A DNA stretch of 64,000 nucleotides, from assembly GCA_005784505.1 (NCBI GenBank), contig VCAZ01000006.1, positions 11,602,724 through 11,666,723 of the forward strand, written 5' to 3'. The notes under the pieces were generated by a model. The model made no database searches, was not told the origin of the DNA, and saw only the letters and a list, made by a program, of their open reading frames with translations. This DNA is from Bagarius yarrelli (lineage: Eukaryota > Chordata > Actinopteri > Siluriformes > Sisoridae). Of the stretch, positions 60,176 through 64,000 are shown in pieces; position 1 is the first letter of the stretch; each line of letters starts with the position of its first letter. Both the position numbers and the translations under genes were made by a program.

Positions 60176-61544
60176 ATACAATTAAAACATTATATATATT
60201 ACATCAATACAATTAATCATCTAGAATATTTTTTACCACAGTGGTGCAAGATTTGGCATTTGCTGACCGTTGCATCTTCCCTTTTTATTAAAAAACTAAA
60301 TTAAATCTCAATGCCCAAAGAAGAGGAGGTCGGAAAAAAAACAAGCTTTTGTATCTTGTGAAAAAGGATGCAGCAGTGAGGCCCCTTCGGACCAAACCAG
60401 GCCAGTAAATAGTTATCTTTTAACCACATCTCCATCTCTGGAAATAGTATGGACAGGGCTGTTCCCTCCACGACTCTGCTTTCAGACAGAAAGAGTAAAG
60501 GTAAGCATGCGGCTGAAGTGTACCAACGTCAATAATAGCTCATCATTCCTACACATGTTTAATATCCAAAAGAATAATTACTAAAGAAAACAAGTTTATG
60601 TATAAACTCCATAATAATAAAAAAGTTATTTTCAAAATTTCAGTTTGAACTTTTTATTTCCAAAACTAATTTTAATAAAAAAAAATTAAAAACCCTATTT
60701 GATAGAGAGAATACATCCTTTAGATTAAAGATGTTTGGGTGTGCAAAATGAGCAAAATCCTGAGGGGTTTGTAGCATAGACATGAAGGTTACAGAGGGGG
60801 GGACAGGAAACCAGCACGTTCCTATTTCCTGTCAACAGGTGAAGCTACATTGCCTTTTCTCGTTTATTCTCCAACCACAATTCTTGGGGTGTAAACTATT
60901 TCAGAAAGTCTTTTTAAGAAACAGAAAGCAGATTTTTTTTTTTACAGTTCACGTACTGCTGTATAAACACCTGAGACACAATAAAACAAAAAGTTTTAAA
61001 AAAATTTTATTACAAATTAAAGTAAATGACTTCAGTGAGGAAGTCATAATATGCAAAAAGGATTGAAAGAACAATATGCAGGCATCACACTTCGATGCAC
61101 ACGTACAGACACTTGCGCAAACGCAAAACAACGAAATATTCCTCCATATTCATAGAAAGATTCATCTGAATAACAGGAAATTATGCTAATAAAGCATCTC
61201 ATTATTCTGAACCTACAGAGAACCGATCTGTGCAATCACATCAATAATACTCACAAATACAGACTAGATTTCTTAAACAAACATTTTTTTGGCATTGAGA
61301 GCTTTAGGTTAAAGGAAATGATTGTTTGGGATAAAAGAGGTGAAGATTTGCATCTTAACAAATCACTTACAAAGTCTAAAGAAACTAAAACAAGAATGCT
61401 TGTTATAGGCAAAGTGAAGAGGAAGTTCTTAAAGGTGTTAACTGGTCCTCTCTTTCTGCTATAAGTGGAGAAAGCTGGAAGGGTTGCTTTATCAGCAAAG
61501 GAAACAGGTTTTAGAGGGCGAGTTCAACCCACATATACGCACAC

Positions 61545-61675
61545 ACTCGAACATTTCTATGTTTTGTGTAGCACCAGGGGGTCCTGGAGAAACGTTATTT
61601 CATCTTACTGTGTACTGCATCTGCTATATATGGTTGAAATGACAATAAAGCTCCTTGAACCTTGAACCTTAAGTT
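61545..61675 (+). mobile_element. LINE (L2-type) 3' end
   Basis: GTCCTGGAGAAACGTTATTT and TATGGTTGAAATGACAATAA AGCTCCTTGAACCTTGAACC form the 3' UTR tail common to L2/CR1-type LINEs in fish, ending in short TTGAACC repeats. Confidence 0.65.
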
Positions 61676-63414
61676 GCTCCAGGAGAATCGATCTGAGTCG
61701 AGTGAAAACCACGATTACCACCAGCAGCTAGAACAGCTCAGCTCTGGCCGTGGCCATCTGTGAAAAATTTCTCCAAAAGCCATTAAACCAGCTTTTCTGA
61801 GACCCAGTTAGGAAATACGTTAAAAAAGAAATAATAAACAGTCCCTGGGTGAGGAGTTTGGTTTTCCTTTGGTGCCTCTTTTACACATTGCCTCCTCCTT
61901 CTTCCTCTCTACTCAAGCTGCACTTGGCTCAATCCTACTCATTCTGAAAGCCGAGGACGTTTTACCGTTGATGCCGACAGTGGGGAGGAAGACTGTTGAC
62001 CTGATCTACCCCAAGTGGGTGCCACTCTTTCACATTATTGCTGATAGTGGTACTTTTTAGAGTTCCTCATTTTAATAACTTACAAGTTCCTTTTTCACCT
62101 ATCTTCATCTTTTTATTCCAAACATTATAAGACATTTTGTGGAGTAATGGCCTTGTCAACCCTCTTGCTTAAATCATCTTTTGGTCCACTAAATACTACT
62201 GTTTGACATCTTAGAACTTTTAAATAAAGAAGGTAGTCTGAGTCGTAAAGATTTATACATTTTTAAACAAAGAATATAGCTTCAAACAATAAGAAACAAT
62301 GATTATAGAAAGAAAAAAAATGTTATAGAAAGAACCACATCACAGTAACATGTTTAGTAAATCTAATTACAAAGGGAATCTAACACCAAGGATTTTAAAC
62401 TTGTTTAACCACAGAAATTTGCCCATATAAATATTTCATTTATAGAACTCCTATTCCTAACTTTTTTTTTTTTTTTTTTTTAAGAAATTGCAGTTTGGAT
62501 TAAACTCATTCAGTGCTATTAAGTATATAGTGAGTTACAGTATAATTTCCACCTATGCATAGAATTAGGGGAAAAAATAATAAATCTTACTGCCCAAAGA
62601 TCCTAAAGGGGTCAGATCTATTAGCTTATTCATTGTAAATTGTTTGTAATTTGTTTGTAAGAAGGGAACAAAGAGGAGACAGTAGACATAACTAAAAACA
62701 TCCACTATTTATTATTTATTGTGGATAATTTATCACATAATAATCTCCTTTAATTATTTAATAAATATTTACTTAAATAGTGTGTCTTAGCAGAGACAGG
62801 TGCAACACAATCTAAAGCATTTTTATGTAGTTTTTTTAAGAAAGCTAAATGATTATACTGCTTTGCTGCCACCTACCGAGTTTACACTGTAATACATACA
62901 ATAAAATGTGTTGGAAGGTAACAAAAATGTAAATCTAATTTAAGGAAAGTTGGGAGTCAGTTTTAGCATCTTTTACGAAAATTTATTCTGAATTAGATCA
63001 GTGCTATTTAAGTACAATTGCCCCTTTAAATAACCAACCAATTCAATCCCCACTTCATACCACAACAGCAAAGCTACTTTGAAATGAGACCAACAATCAA
63101 AAATGAATAATTTCACAGATTAATCCACCTGAGCCATTCATCATCCAATAACCTTAAGCAGGTGATCTTCCCCGCATTTACAGTTCCTGTAGTTCAGCGC
63201 AGTGAGTCGCAGAGACGAAAGATTAAAGTACCATGGCATTGAGTGTTTATACACTAAACTACATTTACTGGGGAACGTGTTGAATAATTTACTAATACTT
63301 TGTCAGTGTATTCATTTAGACTAATATTCTTAGAACAAAAAACAATAAACAACAACAAAAAAAAAACAATCAATATCAATAGAATCAATATTTATTTGAA
63401 AAGTAAAACATACT

Positions 63415-63835
63415 AAACAACCAAACTCCTGAAAACCAAAACATAAACTGAACTAGAGCAAAATCCAAAACAAGCAAAACATAACCGGAACCCATGGCCA
63501 CAGAGCTTAATCCCACCATAGACCATGAACCATACTATAAACCACACTATAAAACAAGACCAAGACAGTTTAAAACACAGGACTATAAATACATAACCTA
63601 TTTGGGGTAAACAATCAACTAAACAAGCAACACATGAACACAATCAGGGAACATTTATCCAATGACAAGACAGGGAGAGACTCACATGACTAAACACTTG
63701 TCAAGGATGACATAAGCAAACATTGAGCACATGACTGATTGTAAAAGAGAGCAGAAAGTCTTGAAGTTGCCCTCTAGTGGCCTAGTAGGGCAACGCCTCT
63801 GGTTAAGCCTGACACCAACCCTGACAATGTGTAGA
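63415..63835. mobile_element. Possible LTR-like relic
   Basis: AACAATCAACTAAACAAGC, GGGAGAGACTCACATGAC and TTGCCCTCTAGTGGC followed by CCTGACA blocks resemble a dispersed fish LTR-type repeat I have seen. I could not find paired termini or a primer-binding site. Confidence 0.35.
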
Positions 63836-64000
63836 TTAAAGTTATCCTATAATTAAAAATGTCATTCGAGCAGTTTGATCCAGTCCTGCTGTGGACCGCT
63901 GGCTAAAGGAGGCTCAAAGGGGGGCAAAATGATTTAAAAACTTCTTGTTCAGTGTTATCCTGTTATTCTGTCTAAATGGTTTAGAACCAAGAACAACTTA

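Larger units (their letters stand above)
56601..64000. other. Upstream flank of ikzf1, no gene recognised
   Basis: 7.4 kb with no coding exon that I can support. It contains a possible regulatory cluster (57900-58260), a (CT)n(TA)n array (59653-59794), a SINE 3' part (60031-60175), an L2-type LINE 3' tail (about 61545-61675) and a possible LTR-like relic near the right end. Confidence 0.5.

Noticed and set aside
61183..61464. 93-aa open frame upstream of ikzf1
   Set aside because: Lys-rich AT-driven sequence with no family match, ending next to a LINE tail.

Overview
This is vertebrate nuclear DNA, almost certainly from a teleost fish. The genes are split by GT-AG introns, the proteins match vertebrate families closely, and the introns are compact. 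The repeats are typical of fish: Tc1/mariner-like elements, hAT-like elements with TIRs, tRNA-derived SINEs, an L2-type LINE tail and long (TA)n arrays. The SINE tail and the AT-rich base composition would suit an ostariophysan such as a catfish, but that is only a guess. Nothing prokaryotic or viral was seen.

Layout, left to right: the last two coding exons of coa8 (+, 1.0-1.35 kb); the whole coding region of klc1, kinesin light chain 1 (+, 16 coding exons, 6.47-23.59 kb, with a probable noncoding first exon near 2.5-2.68 kb); a repeat-rich 6.4 kb interval between convergent genes; ttl, tubulin-tyrosine ligase (-, 7 coding exons, 33.65-30.04 kb); an 1.8 kb head-to-head promoter interval; fignl1 (+, one coding exon, 35.48-37.46 kb); a 4.7 kb tail-to-tail interval; ikzf1/Ikaros (-, 7 coding exons, 51.65-42.15 kb, with a probable noncoding first exon near 56.33 kb); and about 7.5 kb of upstream DNA without a recognisable gene. 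I rebuilt the exons by following the reading frame across splice sites. Every junction of klc1, ttl and ikzf1 keeps frame.

Three neighbours act on microtubules or belong to microtubule-linked families: klc1 (kinesin-1 cargo adaptor), ttl (restores the C-terminal tyrosine of alpha-tubulin) and fignl1 (AAA ATPase of the fidgetin/spastin/katanin group, best known in RAD51-linked recombination). In human these genes lie on different chromosomes (KLC1/COA8 14q32, TTL 2q, FIGNL1/IKZF1 7p12), so the window joins three human synteny blocks. The fignl1/ikzf1 tail-to-tail pair keeps the human arrangement.

I found no clearly new biological system. The most useful leads are regulatory: a compact NF-Y/CRE/E2F-like cluster between ttl and fignl1, a GATA plus NF-E2/MARE-like cluster upstream of ikzf1, GC-richer islands inside ikzf1 introns including a perfect octamer, and CTCF-like motifs in the intergenic intervals. 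The all-phase-1 structure of ikzf1, which keeps every internal exon skip in frame, and a serine-rich expansion in the ttl C-terminus are also worth checking.
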